Shown: positions 46,301 to 52,490, numbered from the stretch's first letter. The stretch: 64,000 nucleotides of DNA from an uncultured Desulfuromonadales bacterium (GCA_903868145.1 CAIPTY010000010.1:62001-126000), one strand, 5' to 3'. Notes: generated by a model not told the origin, from the letters alone. Program-made: numbers and translations.

Positions 46301-46905
46301 GCATCGCAACCCACGACATGGAGATACGGGGCGCAGGGGATGTGCTGGGCAACCGCCAGTCCGGCACCGTCACCGAAATCGGTTTTGAGCTGTATACCCA
46401 GATGCTTGAGGAGACGATCTGCCGCCTGCGCGGCGAAGAAATGACCGAACGCGTGGAACCGGAAATCAACCTTAAAGTTCCCGCCTTCATTCCTGAGACA
46501 TACGTCAAGGATCCCGGCCAGCGCCTGGTGGTCTACAAAAAGCTGACCCAGGCTGAAAACGTGGATGATGTCCTGGAGGTGCAGAACGAAGTCAGCGACC
46601 GCTTTGGCAGCTACCCGATGGCTACCGCGTATCTGTTCGAGATCATGAAGCTACGGGTGCTGCTCAAACGGCTGCTTGTGCGGCAGATCGATTTTGACGG
46701 GAAAGCCGTGGTCATCTCGTTCCATCCCCGCACTCCGGCGCCACCGGACACCATCATTGCCATGATGAGAAATGAACCGAAAAAATTCCTGTTTACCCCT
46801 GACTTCAAGCTGGTCTGCACCCTCAAAAACACCTCATTCGAAGATATTCTGGAGATGTCGAAGAGTGTACTGCAACGGTTGCTGCCGGTTGAGCAGACCG
46901 GCTAA
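43357..46905 (+). CDS. mfd: transcription-repair coupling factor
   Basis: 1182 residues, normal length. The UvrB-homology region lies at the N-terminus (VLTADHDSAEEF, PAWDCQPFSPSSPHRD), then the RNAP-interaction domain (KPGDYMVHIDHGIALYRGL), and a RecG-like helicase: GDVGYGKTEVALRGAF (Walker A near residue 665), DEEQRFGVKDKE, TATPIPRTLYMSMMG, GQMDEHELEKVMLGF, QLRGRVGRSTQRGYAY, and a TRCF C-terminal domain. Mfd removes stalled RNA polymerase and recruits UvrA. The last 30 codons (TSFEDILEMS onward) are duplicated in diverged form at 51300-51383, beyond the inserted island. Confidence 0.97.
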   Translation: MNLNNLPHHLPGNSVFKECEIPQFSQLPPVMAALQQTGQHLTIPGLKGSAPACILSELLRSASQTVLVLTADHDSAEEFRRELAFFSGTEAPPLLFPAWDCQPFSPSSPHRDISGARLDVLFRLQNNLARVVIIPLAAALQRVLSRRVFSEASCYLVAGEEIEHDKLLKKLVKMGYANVPLVEDRGSFAVRGGILDIFPPNLTAPVRIEFFGDTPETIRSFDPLTQRSLHPLEELVLLPSREILLTDEVLDGIAPRFKQCCDNLEIKADRRRNILTDLQNAVYFHGVEYLQPLLHPGLETIFDYAPGCPVALLDYDAIFDAAAGFNAEISGGLTKGKVACLPHSSPEELFLEPDDLAALIAQRSRIELSGLMLDSTGKTTIISVPCEGSYGLRVTVSKETTHALAPLSRTLREWLDQGFRVLVACHQRPQADRLKELLTPYGIPCVISENSFPDAMSGHPNGQVTLLLGDITRGFRLPQSKLALIAEEELFGKRVRRSGISEVRKKQILSSLAELKPGDYMVHIDHGIALYRGLQHISVAGVGGDFLLLEYSGNDKLYLPVDRLGLVQRYVGPEGSQPALDKLGGAGWEKSKGKARKNIEELAGELLEIYARRQISDGFSFSPPDEMYREFEASFAWDETPDQLSAIQDVLADMQHSRPMDRLVCGDVGYGKTEVALRGAFKSALDGKQVGILVPTTILAQQHYETFHERLKEYPVTVEVLSRFRSPKEQKSILERLKKGDIDIVIGTHRLLQKDVAFKDLGLLIIDEEQRFGVKDKERLKAFRAVVDVMTLTATPIPRTLYMSMMGIRDLSIIDTPPVDRLAVKTFVSRFSEELIREAVMRELRRGGQIFFVHNRVQTIAKRAELLAEIVPEAKIAVGHGQMDEHELEKVMLGFMHGETNLLLCTTIIESGLDIPNANTLIVDHADKFGLSQLYQLRGRVGRSTQRGYAYLLIPGEASITSDARERLRILQDISELGAGFRIATHDMEIRGAGDVLGNRQSGTVTEIGFELYTQMLEETICRLRGEEMTERVEPEINLKVPAFIPETYVKDPGQRLVVYKKLTQAENVDDVLEVQNEVSDRFGSYPMATAYLFEIMKLRVLLKRLLVRQIDFDGKAVVISFHPRTPAPPDTIIAMMRNEPKKFLFTPDFKLVCTLKNTSFEDILEMSKSVLQRLLPVEQTG
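46830..46860 (+). repeat. left direct repeat (inside mfd 3' end)
   Basis: 31 bp starting CACCTCATTCGAAGATATTC that match 51321-51351 with one mismatch (T/C at the 21st base). The similarity continues outwards with more differences on both sides (46810-46905 against 51300-51383). It marks the left edge of the inserted island. Confidence 0.85.
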
Positions 46906-46924
46906 GATTGACCGGGCGTTGAGC

Positions 46925-47530
46925 TTATTGTCTCGTGCTAAAACCAGTGAGACCATTGTCCCTGGAGTTTATAAATCCAATGGGCTCTTCGGCTCTTTCA
47001 CTGTCCTGACCGGCACACAATGTGTATAGATCATGGTAGTTTTCAGACTGGTATGTCTTCAGCGTCTTGCGTGAATAATGACGAACCTTTATCTCTGCCG
47101 CCATGCTGGTAAGCACCCCATCCCACTCCGGCGAGTCCGATTTTTCCTGATAGCCTGCGTCCGAATATTGTGACCCATAACGTGCAGGAACGTGAGGCGG
47201 TACAGATGAAGGTACAGTAGCCATCGGCGGCATATCATGAGCGAATTCATTTGGTGGCTTTTCCGATGTCTCTTGTTTCTGAACAGTAATAAAGGCTAAA
47301 ACAGCGTAGGCAGCTTGCCTGCACTGAAGCTCAGTCTGCTTCTTTGCCTTGAGTTTCTCAATAAAAAGAGGCAACTGCGCCGCTTGGGAGATCGATGCCG
47401 GGTACTTGACGCAATAATCAAGAAAATAGCGACACCACTTGATGCATTCCGCAAAACTGGCAACCGGAACGCCCCGCTTTTCAAGCAGTTTCAAATAGTC
47501 GGGAAGCAACGGCTTTGGGAAGTCGATCAT
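46925..47530 (-). pseudogene. integron-type tyrosine recombinase, catalytic domain lost
   Basis: The 201-codon frame opens with a SAM-like N-terminal extension (LPDYLKLLEKRGVPVASFAECIKWCRYFLDYC) of the type carried by integron integrases of geobacters. After a linker comes a second SAM-like start, EIKVRHYSRKTLKTYQ. From about 47046 down, similarity to integrases ends and 40 unrelated residues follow before the stop, 19 bp from mfd. All catalytic R-H-R-Y residues are missing, so it cannot recombine. The gene was cut at the junction with mfd. Alternative: an active shortened DNA-binding protein, unlikely. Confidence 0.7.
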
Positions 47531-47638
47531 AATGTAATTCCTTGAACAATTTAATTTACATCTTACAAAAGCTTCCGTATATTTTCGAGCAAATCTTTTT
47601 CAACCACACCAAATGGCTGCTTGGCTTTCTGGAGTTCC

Positions 47639-47986
47639 ATGTTAAAGGACATGAAATCATATAATCACCTGAAGCCAGGTCAGAAGGGAACTCGTCGCCT
47701 GGTTGAGAAATATGGTGAATCTCTCCTTTGCGTCCGCTACCGTTATGACGAGAAGCGTGGCGTTCGTCTCAAAACGGTAGAGATTATAGTTGAGGAAAGG
47801 CCCGTCATCAATCCCAGATTCAAAGCTACGGACATCGTTCCTATTTCTGTTAGCTTTGATGAAATGGAACTGCGTGAGCAGCTCCGAGTGTTGCACGCAC
47901 GATGGGATTCACAAGCGAAGTTGTGGTATCTGCCATATCGCAAGGTACAAGGCACGGCACTTGAACCACGAATTGCAGCAGAGTAG
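47639..47986 (+). CDS. hypothetical protein, mobile-element associated
   Basis: 115 residues from the ATG at 47639 (GGAG 4 nt upstream); the ATG at 47651 is an alternative that gives MKSYNHLKPGQKGT. The protein is basic with GTRRLVEKYGESLLCVRYRYDEKRGVRLKTVEIIVEERP, a pattern I recall in small unnamed proteins next to transposases and integrases in geobacter-like genomes; that recollection cannot be checked here. No functional motif identified. First gene after the integrase remnant. Confidence 0.6.
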   Translation: MLKDMKSYNHLKPGQKGTRRLVEKYGESLLCVRYRYDEKRGVRLKTVEIIVEERPVINPRFKATDIVPISVSFDEMELREQLRVLHARWDSQAKLWYLPYRKVQGTALEPRIAAE

Positions 47987-47997
47987 ATGACAGGAAA

Positions 47998-48083
47998 GGT
48001 AACTTATATAGGTAACTATTTGGGGCACCTATATAAGCAACAAATGACCTATATAGGTGATAAGTTACCTATATAGGGTTACC
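47998..48083. promoter_or_regulatory. cluster of four ACCTATATAGGT-like boxes
   Basis: Four boxes centred on TATATA: 48004-48013, 48027-48037, 48047-48058 and 48067-48077. The last three are exactly 20 bp apart, two helical turns, and the first 25 bp upstream. The outermost boxes extend into an inverted repeat GGTAAC(n)2ATATAGGTAAC (47998-48016 against 48064-48083). The arrangement suits cooperative binding by a dimeric regulator, or iterons. It is 88-170 bp upstream of the 204-residue gene. Confidence 0.6.
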
Positions 48084-48170
48084 GCATATAAACGAGTTAT
48101 ACCAAGAATAATAAAACCCGAAAAGCCGAGTGTTCCGCAGTGGGCACTATTACCCAAGAGGAGGTTTAAA

Positions 48171-48785
48171 ATGGTTGCGCCACTTGCAAACAAAAACTCA
48201 CTTGAAAAAACTGGGTTCAAATTAGCGAATGATGGATTTGTATATCATGGCTCATCATACAAATTTGATAACGTCATCCAGACTAAATATATTCGGACTG
48301 TATTTCAGAGAAAACAGCCTGGTTTTGGCGTACTCAGTACTCTTCATGGAATAGCTTTTGAACTTTTGATGAACACTGGTCAGGAAATAAAAGTAATTGA
48401 CCAACCAACTTGGACATCAGGTAATACATTGGCAGACGTAGAACATGTACAAAAAATATTTGATGAAATTTCACAAAAAAGCTGGAATATCAGAGTTCAA
48501 AAGTATGAAAATCAAATTAAAGAGCGTGGCTATTACTCCTATGCTGGATGGGACTTTTACCCAAAAGAAAAAAAGATTTTTCATGTCAAAACAAATAAGC
48601 CTTACTTCATAAATACTACTAATTTTTCCAGAGAGTTCGGCTTTGTTCATGTTGCAAGCAAAGATGAAGGCATTGGTGCAAAGCTTCTTAAAAAAGTTGT
48701 AGGTAGCAGAGGCATTGACACAATTATTGATACAGATGTCTTCTTCGCATTGTTCAAACATTACTTTGGCATTCAATGGAATTAA
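48171..48785 (+). CDS. hypothetical protein of the island, low GC
   Basis: 204 residues from the ATG at 48171, chosen for the strong GAGGAGG 6 nt upstream; a frame from 48057 would read through the box cluster. Rich in Lys, Ile, Phe, Tyr and Asn with codon use far more AT-rich than the flanking core genes, so acquired. It has no signal or membrane segment. YHGSSYKFDNVIQ near residue 25 and a C-terminal GIDTIIDTDVFFALFKHYFGI are the only distinctive segments; I recognise no family. Controlled presumably from the ACCTATATAGGT cluster. Confidence 0.7.
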   Translation: MVAPLANKNSLEKTGFKLANDGFVYHGSSYKFDNVIQTKYIRTVFQRKQPGFGVLSTLHGIAFELLMNTGQEIKVIDQPTWTSGNTLADVEHVQKIFDEISQKSWNIRVQKYENQIKERGYYSYAGWDFYPKEKKIFHVKTNKPYFINTTNFSREFGFVHVASKDEGIGAKLLKKVVGSRGIDTIIDTDVFFALFKHYFGIQWN

Positions 48786-48809
48786 ATAAGGCTATTTTTT
48801 AAGCCACTT
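48784..48809 (+). terminator. weak hairpin after the 204-residue gene
   Basis: ATAAGGCT pairs with AGCC(A)CTTAT around an ATTTTTTA loop, with one bulged base. It overlaps the stop codon region. No U tract after it, so the assignment is tentative. Confidence 0.3.
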
Positions 48810-48923
48810 ATCCATACAAGGGAAAACCAATTTAGCGAGAATAAGCAACCCAGTGAGGCCGCCAGCAATTATCTGTAAAAACCAACCAAGATGACTACGC
48901 ATAAAGGAGGTCCACCAATTATC

Positions 48924-49424
48924 ATGTGCGGCATCTCTGCCATATCTACATACACCCCGTATATCACCGCCATAGGAGGCGTAATCGCCGGAGGATTTGG
49001 CTCCTATTTTGTCGGCGTCAAATTGTCCCAGAGGAACCATGCTAACGCGCTCGCTTTGGCCGAACGTAGTGAATTCAATAAAGCTGCCACGGAGTTTCGA
49101 TGTGCTTTCATCGACGAAATTTGCAAACTCGAAGACTCCATTGACGAGCCTCCTGGGTTTACATTTGATGTCATCAAGAATGCTTTTTCTAAACACTTCA
49201 AGGCGTACATTACCTTCCGCTCTACTCTCCCCGAATCCGAAAGCCGAATTTTGACAAAGAAGTGGGAATACTACTGCGAAGTAGAAGACAAGCAAGGCGT
49301 GATGCTTCCCTCTGAAAGAAAAGATTATCTGTTTGCGAAGTATGTTTCCAGTTCCAGAGAAGAAGAGCGCACCAAAAGGCAGTTTGCAATTCATGATATT
49401 AATTCTATGTTTAGCTTGCATTAA
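48924..49424 (+). CDS. hypothetical single-pass membrane protein of the cassette array
   Basis: 166 residues from the ATG at 48924, with a full AAGGAGGT anti-16S match 12 nt upstream. One N-terminal membrane segment (TPYITAIGGVIAGGFGSYFVGV, about 10-31) precedes a cytoplasmic helical domain containing AERSEFNKAATEFRCAFIDEI, typical of a small conserved but unnamed family of integron and island proteins. An attC-like hairpin begins 36 bp after the stop, so it looks like a gene cassette. Opposite-strand frame 48792-49478 is a shadow. Confidence 0.65.
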   Translation: MCGISAISTYTPYITAIGGVIAGGFGSYFVGVKLSQRNHANALALAERSEFNKAATEFRCAFIDEICKLEDSIDEPPGFTFDVIKNAFSKHFKAYITFRSTLPESESRILTKKWEYYCEVEDKQGVMLPSERKDYLFAKYVSSSREEERTKRQFAIHDINSMFSLH

Positions 49425-49459
49425 CTCCCTTTCCTGCCCCGCCAGAGAAGAAAGGCGAG

Positions 49460-49529
49460 GCATAACTAACGGCAGCACCGGTCAGCGGGGAAAAGCCCCC
49501 GCTAGCCGGTGTGCCTTGTCACGTTGGAC
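49460..49529 (+). other. attC-like recombination site 1
   Basis: 70 bp beginning GCATAAC (RYYYAAC with one mismatch) and ending GTTGGAC (perfect GTTRRRY). Between them GGCA(G)CACCGG pairs with CCGGTGTGCC leaving one bulged G, and AGCGGGG pairs with CCCCGCT. This reproduces the R''-L''-hairpin-L'-R' order and extrahelical base of integron attC sites. The recombination point would be 49523/49524. Confidence 0.6.
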
Positions 49530-49800
49530 CAAAAGCATAAAAAGGCGGAAAAATCTGAAGTGGCGGCGGTTCGTGGCGTTGGTGGCAGGAGGAGAAAAAG
49601 AAACCGAGGGCTACAAATGTGCGCCGGCGAAGGAAACTGGCGGAGTAGCAAGGAAATGCGGAAAAGGCCACGAAAAGTCAGAAACAAAAGTACCGGAGAA
49701 GCCGCAGATTTAGTAACTTAACAGAGTTTTTGCTTCAAGACACACCCGGAAAAACCTATTTTAAACCAAAAAAGAAGTGTAGCTAAGCGAGTTGGAGAGT
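49530..49800. other. non-coding interval in the cassette array
   Basis: About 270 bp, strongly purine-rich on the plus strand. Open frames cross it but have repetitive charged translations, no ribosome site and no family match. I see no gene, only the leading part of a cassette whose gene (mqsRA) is inverted. Confidence 0.5.
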
Positions 49801-49822
49801 TTTGCGGCGAGGGCGCCGCAAA
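49801..49822 (-). terminator. hairpin at the end of mqsRA
   Basis: TTTGCGGCG and CGCCGCAAA form a perfect 9-bp stem with a 4-nt loop, 7 bp past the mqsA stop. There is no long U run, so termination is inferred from strength and place. Confidence 0.5.
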
Positions 49823-49829
49823 TATAAAT

Positions 49830-50243
49830 TTAAGCAGCTTTACGGTGCGTTTTGAGCACCGACAACGCCTTAGGATCGTGACCCAACAAAGCGAGAGCAC
49901 TGCTGGCGGCACGGCTAGGCAATAAATCCCCACTTTCGTACTTTTGAAAAGCACGCGGCCCACCACCAATCATAAGGCCTGCTGCTTCCTGTGAGAGATG
50001 AAGTTTTTTGCGAATGCAGCGAATTTCTTCAGGCTCAAGCAAGCCCTCGCTTCGTGCTTTCAGGCGATTTAGCATACGGTCAGATACTTTCATATCCTCA
50101 CCGGTATGAATACTTTCCTCTGATTGGTCACAATACCAACCAGGCATATCAAAAGTAATGTTCTCGCCTTTGTAGGTAAGAGTCATGGGGCGCACCCCGC
50201 GATACATTGGTGCTCCCGTTTCTGGACAGACAGGATTAGTCAT
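49830..50243 (-). CDS. mqsA: MqsA-like antitoxin
   Basis: 137 residues. The C-terminal HTH_3-type DNA-binding domain (EIRCIRKKLHLSQEAAGLMIGGGPRAFQKYESGDLLPSRA) matches MqsA. The N-terminal domain has GWYCDQSEESIHTGE, aligning with the zinc-binding region, but each CxxC has lost its second cysteine (Cys6-Pro-Glu-Thr9; Cys38-Asp-Gln-Ser41), so it may fold without zinc. MqsA neutralises MqsR and represses the operon. Starts inside the toxin gene end (8-nt overlap), toxin first, as in E. coli mqsRA. Confidence 0.85.
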   Translation of the reverse strand: MTNPVCPETGAPMYRGVRPMTLTYKGENITFDMPGWYCDQSEESIHTGEDMKVSDRMLNRLKARSEGLLEPEEIRCIRKKLHLSQEAAGLMIGGGPRAFQKYESGDLLPSRAASSALALLGHDPKALSVLKTHRKAA

Positions 50244-50553
50244 TGTCTTTCTCCTTAAATGACAACAGCAAAAACTCAGTTATGGCATCGACAGTAAATT
50301 TTACATAAAGCGTACCCACCGGAGACGGGACGTGATACACGTCCTGCCACAAACGGGAGTCGGCATAAGCCGTCATAGATTTATAGAAATGTCCTCGTTG
50401 CATCGTCTGGATTGTGTTCACTATTTCGGCACGTCCACATCCAATCGAGGCAGCACTACGAAGTGCTGAGCCTGTAACAGCAAGCCTTTCGACACTAACA
50501 AAAGTGGCCTTAAACGCATCGAGATCGTATGTCGGTTTCCGTTTTTCAGTCAT
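50236..50553 (-). CDS. mqsR: MqsR-like mRNA interferase toxin
   Basis: 105 residues from the ATG at 50553, matching the family length of about 100; the frame extends to 50754 but crosses the operator palindrome. HFYKSMTAYADSRLWQDVYHV is the MqsR signature, followed by GTLYVKFTVDAITEFLLLSFKEK. In E. coli MqsR cuts mRNA at GCU and promotes persister formation. It is first in a two-gene operon with mqsA on the minus strand, inside the cassette between the two attC-like sites. Confidence 0.88.
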   Translation of the reverse strand: MTEKRKPTYDLDAFKATFVSVERLAVTGSALRSAASIGCGRAEIVNTIQTMQRGHFYKSMTAYADSRLWQDVYHVPSPVGTLYVKFTVDAITEFLLLSFKEKDND

Positions 50554-50562
50554 ATCAATCCA

Positions 50563-50583
50563 TTTACACCATTGTGGTGTAAA
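50563..50583 (-). promoter_or_regulatory. palindromic operator of mqsRA
   Basis: TTTACACCA and TGGTGTAAA form perfect 9-bp half-sites separated by 3 bp, 10 bp upstream of the mqsR start. E. coli MqsA binds a palindrome of the same layout (two short arms around 3-4 bp), although the arm sequence differs. It is the obvious autoregulation site. Confidence 0.7.
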
Positions 50584-50748
50584 ACACAACAAGTTTAACA
50601 AATGAATTTTTGACCAGAAGAACGAATCCAGAGGATATGAAGAACAACAACCCAGAGACTCCACCGTGGCGCGGAGAACCAAAGAACCGAGGAGTAACCG
50701 CTGTAGCAGTATGGCGGAGTGATAGCAACGAAAAGAGAGAAAAGCAAG
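50584..50748. other. non-coding interval
   Basis: About 165 bp between the mqsR operator and the second attC-like site, purine-rich on the plus strand like 49530-49800. No open frame with support was seen. It probably holds the mqsRA promoter, but no convincing -35/-10 pair could be placed. Confidence 0.4.
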
Positions 50749-50828
50749 TTCCAACCAACGCCTTGCACCTGCCCTAAAACCGGCAGGTGAAGGCTCACCA
50801 CGTGCCGCGACACGATGTCACGTTGAAG
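50749..50828 (+). other. attC-like recombination site 2
   Basis: Starts TTCCAAC (RYYYAAC with one mismatch). GCCTT(G)CACCTGCC pairs with GGCAGGTGAAGGC over 13 bp leaving a single bulged G in the same place as in site 1. The right core GTTGAAG is one base off GTTRRRY and lies 27 bp beyond the stem, further than usual. Both sites share TGTCACGTTG at the right core. Confidence 0.5.
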
Positions 50829-50957
50829 ACTGTCTGGCTGAATTCCGCGAGGTTCTGACCAGACCCCGTGTTACCACCGACAATCAGAGCAGTCACAGCA
50901 TGAGAAAACGGGCTATAGATTGACGAGCTGGAAATCCAATCAGAAAGGATCAAATCA

Positions 50958-51290
50958 ATGCAAAAATGGTTGTATCTTGTGGTGGCAATTATAAGTGAGG
51001 TTGCAGCAACATCGGCACTAAAATCAGCAGATGGCTTTACAAGGTTTTGGCCTTCAACCATAGTTGTTTTGGGCTATGCTTCAGCTTTCTACTTTTTATC
51101 CCTAACTCTTAAATTTATCCCTGTTGGCATCGTATATGCCATCTGGTCAGGCGCCGGAACAGCACTTATTGCCTTGATTGCCTGGTTATTCATGGGGCAG
51201 AAACTGGACTTACCTGCAACTGTCGGAATTTTGCTCATTGTGTTAGGTGTGATTGTAATAAATGTATTCTCAAAATCAGTAGCTCACTGA
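50958..51290 (+). CDS. small multidrug resistance (SMR) efflux protein, Qac/EmrE type
   Basis: 110 residues, four membrane helices. Glu14 in [11 protein letters not shown], the essential proton/drug-binding residue, is present, along with [22 protein letters not shown]. The overall sequence resembles the QacE/QacF/QacH group found in integron cassettes (SALKS, GFTRF, PVGIVYA, GQKLD, FSKS-AH ending). AAAGGA lies 8 nt upstream. Probably exports quaternary ammonium or other cations in exchange for protons. It follows attC-like site 2 and ends 10 bp before the duplicated mfd 3' end. Confidence 0.93.
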   Translation: MQKWLYLVVAIISEVAATSALKSADGFTRFWPSTIVVLGYASAFYFLSLTLKFIPVGIVYAIWSGAGTALIALIAWLFMGQKLDLPATVGILLIVLGVIVINVFSKSVAH

Positions 51291-51299
51291 AAGTCTGGA

Positions 51300-51383
51300 C
51301 TGGTCTCCACACTTCAATAGCACCTCATTCGAAGATATTCCGGAGATGTCGCGCACTGTGCTGCTGCGTCTGCTGCCGGGCTA
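51300..51383 (+). pseudogene. duplicated, diverged 3' end of mfd
   Basis: The segment is alignable with mfd 46810-46905 for about 80 bp. The central 31 bp (51321-51351) match with one mismatch. In frame it reads TSFEDIPEMSRTVLLRLLPG then stop, against TSFEDILEMSKSVLQRLLP in mfd. One base is inserted upstream of the core (51300-51321), so it cannot be read from further left. It probably is the original host mfd end, displaced by the island, which carries a replacement. Confidence 0.8.
51321..51351 (+). repeat. right direct repeat (mfd 3' end copy)
   Basis: Matches 46830-46860 in 30 of 31 positions, defining the right edge of the island. The gene after it (the parvulin lipoprotein) starts 86 bp later. 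Confidence 0.85.
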
Positions 51384-51468
51384 AAACTAGTTGCACTTGA
51401 TGCCCGTGGTATGGTACCGTTCCAAAGTTTATTACACTACAAATCAAGAGTTAAAAAAGGAGCTTTAC

Positions 51469-52422
51469 GTGAAAGCAACGTCCATAACACCAATCATTGC
51501 TGCCGCCCTGTGCGCAGCGACACTTTTTGGCTGCCAGGGAGGTACATCCTCATCCGGTTCCAAATCGGAAGTTAAGAAGGAAGGTCAGGTTCTCGCCGAA
51601 GTCAATAGCGGCAGCATCACCACCGGCGACTTCAGCCGCGAACTGAAAAATCTGCCAGAATATCTCAAGGCAATGGCCGCAACTCCCGAGGGACGCAAGG
51701 AAATGCTGGACACCATGATCATCCGCGAGCTGATCCTGCAGCAGGCATCCAAGGATGGATTGGACAAGAGCCCCGAAGTTGAGGAGAAACTGCAGGATCT
51801 CAGGAAACGGCTGGTTGTCGAATCCTTCCTCAAAAAGAAAGTCGAGGCAGAGTCACAGCTTTCCGACGCCGATCTGCAGAAGTTCTATGATCAGAACAAG
51901 GATAAATTCAAAGCTCCTGAGCAGCTTAAAGCCAGCCACATACTGGTAAAAAGCGAAGCTGAGGCCAAGGACATCCTGGCAAAGATCAAGGCAGGCGGAA
52001 ATTTTGAGGAGCTGGCGAAGAAAAACTCTTCCGATTCATCGGCCGCCAAAGGTGGAGATCTGGGCTGGTTTGGCAAGGGTGCCATGGTGCCCCCCTTTGA
52101 AAAGGCCGTATCCGCGCTTAAAGAAGGACAGGTTTCTGAGGTTGTTAAGACCGATTTCGGTTTCCACATTATCAAGCTGACCGGTAAACGCGACGCCGGC
52201 ATCCGTCCGCTGGAGGAAGTCAAGGATCAGATCAAGGGCGCTATCATGCCCCAGAAACAGCAGGAGGTTTTCCAGAAAATAAAGGAAGAACTCAAGAAGA
52301 ACGCCAAGATAAGCGTTAAAGAGGACGTCCTGAAGAGCGTCGGTGAAAAAAAGAACGATGACAAGGGCGAGGTAAAAAAAGCGGCTGATCCCGTCAAGCC
52401 GGTTGCTCCGGAAAAAAAGTAA
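51469..52422 (+). CDS. parvulin-type peptidyl-prolyl isomerase lipoprotein (PrsA/PpiC-like)
   Basis: 317 residues from the GTG at 51469 (AAGGAG 6 nt upstream); the earlier in-frame ATG at 51391 would put an extra segment before the signal peptide. The signal peptide ends in a LFGC lipobox (Cys22). A SurA-like helical region (LAEVNSGSITTGDFSRELKNLPEYL) precedes one parvulin domain: LKASHILVK, SSDSSAAKGGDLGWFGKGAMV, FGFHIIKLTG. The tail is Lys-rich. It assists folding of exported proteins and lies directly before a second such gene. Confidence 0.93.
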   Translation: MKATSITPIIAAALCAATLFGCQGGTSSSGSKSEVKKEGQVLAEVNSGSITTGDFSRELKNLPEYLKAMAATPEGRKEMLDTMIIRELILQQASKDGLDKSPEVEEKLQDLRKRLVVESFLKKKVEAESQLSDADLQKFYDQNKDKFKAPEQLKASHILVKSEAEAKDILAKIKAGGNFEELAKKNSSDSSAAKGGDLGWFGKGAMVPPFEKAVSALKEGQVSEVVKTDFGFHIIKLTGKRDAGIRPLEEVKDQIKGAIMPQKQQEVFQKIKEELKKNAKISVKEDVLKSVGEKKNDDKGEVKKAADPVKPVAPEKK

Positions 52423-52460
52423 CACCTCTGTCCCTTGATGATGACGTTAATAACCAATGA

Positions 52461-52490
52461 AGAAGAGCGGGCTCCTCTGCCCGCTCTTCT
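52461..52490 (+). terminator. long perfect hairpin between two parvulin genes
   Basis: AGAAGAGCGGGC and GCCCGCTCTTCT form a 12-bp perfect stem with a 6-nt loop, 39 bp after the first stop and 26 bp before the next start. No U tract follows, so it may be an attenuator or mRNA processing/stability element rather than a full terminator. Confidence 0.55.

Larger units (their letters stand above)
46906..51299. mobile_element. inserted island: decayed integron/cassette array at the mfd 3' end
   Basis: Between mfd and a second copy of its 3' end lie 4.4 kb holding an integron-type integrase fragment on the minus strand, three plus-strand unknown genes, two attC-like hairpins, mqsRA on the minus strand, and a qac-like SMR gene. 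GC content is visibly lower in 48.0-49.4 kb. The order integrase fragment (facing away), then cassettes mostly facing the other way is that of an integron. Catalytic integrase sequence is missing, so the element is inactive on its own. Confidence 0.7.

Noticed and set aside
46918-46924. GTTGAGC just after the mfd stop, fitting the attC core GTTRRRY
   Set aside because: The 7-mer is easily found by chance, and no convincing partner core or hairpin with a bulged base could be built around it.
48792-49478. 228-codon minus-strand frame opposite the island membrane protein
   Set aside because: The plus-strand gene has an ideal ribosome site. The minus frame ends in a hydrophobic, Lys-tailed segment (48792-48902) that could be a small membrane peptide, but its ATG has no ribosome site, so it was not called.
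49333-49721. Plus-strand frames of 126 and 70 codons after the 166-residue gene
   Set aside because: They run through the attC-like hairpin, have repetitive Lys/Arg/Glu/Gly-rich translations, and lack ribosome sites.
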